Shown here: piece by piece, positions 6,590 to 6,929 of the stretch
Layout of the letters: each line of letters opens with the position of its first letter
Numbering within the stretch: the first letter of the stretch is position 1
DNA from: Pseudomonas sp.
GTDB taxonomy: Bacteria > Pseudomonadota > Gammaproteobacteria > Pseudomonadales > Pseudomonadaceae
Length of the DNA: 6,929 nt
Assembly: GCA_003527165.1 (NCBI GenBank)
Contig: DPSI01000233.1
Coordinates: forward strand, 404-7,332
Reading direction: 5' to 3'
Program-made: the position numbers and the translations under genes
The notes under the pieces: model-generated
Told to the model about the DNA's origin: nothing
Database searches by the model: none
The model's input: only the letters and a program-made list of their open reading frames with translations

Positions 6590-6659
6590 GAAAACGAGAT
6601 TTCATATTGCCGCAAAAGCCAAGCTTAAGGCACGGATTCTCGGCCCTTGTCGGCCAGCC

Positions 6660-6929
<270 letters not shown>

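Larger units (their letters stand above)
6442..6659. other. Gene-free stretch between amtB1 and the leuB fragment; glnK missing
   Basis: About 218 bp hold no credible gene on either strand. In particular no frame shows a GlnK C-terminus (RIRTGE-type ending) that would be expected a few tens of bases before amtB1. The stretch contains two strong inverted repeats and the amtB1 ribosome site. It is visibly less GC-rich than the leuB piece to its right. The boundary between the Pseudomonas-like and the foreign-looking sequence must fall within it or at its right edge. Confidence 0.6.

Overview
The window looks like a core-genome segment of a Pseudomonas-type gammaproteobacterium, plus a short foreign-looking end. 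The gene order dapF–DUF484 (yigA)–xerC–yigB, the SutA homologue with its near-invariant C-terminal tail, and the tandem ammonium transporters all point to Pseudomonas. The double amtB resembles the glnK-amtB1-amtB2 arrangement known from the Pseudomonas stutzeri group (Stutzerimonas); that finer placement is inference.

Layout: bases 3-2691 carry a plus-strand block. It holds the last third of dapF (diaminopimelate epimerase), a DUF484 protein, the tyrosine recombinase xerC and a YigB-like HAD phosphatase. dapF/DUF484 and xerC/yigB are joined by ATGA start-stop overlaps. A repeat-bearing gap of about 120 bp separates DUF484 from xerC. A bidirectional hairpin at 2736-2757 ends this block and the opposing one. 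From 2776 to 6441 all genes lie on the minus strand. Read in their own direction they are amtB1 (with a signal peptide), amtB2 (without one), a terminator, yjbQ, and sutA. yjbQ and sutA each have a plausible promoter.

The right end does not fit. Upstream of amtB1, where glnK would be expected, there are about 218 bp without a gene but with two strong inverted repeats. Beyond them, running off the edge, is the C-terminal 89 codons of leuB (3-isopropylmalate dehydrogenase). Its sequence and very GC-rich codon use look alphaproteobacterial rather than pseudomonad. The simplest reading is a chimeric contig or a recombination junction between about 6500 and 6660.

Functionally the window combines cell-wall/lysine synthesis, chromosome dimer resolution, a small-metabolite phosphatase, a slow-growth RNA polymerase factor and ammonium uptake. 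I see no CRISPR array, tRNA, rRNA, transposase, prophage gene or defence system. I do not see a convincing new biological system; the points worth following are the junction, the divergent Amt pair and the stem-loops just ahead of both amtB ribosome-binding sites.
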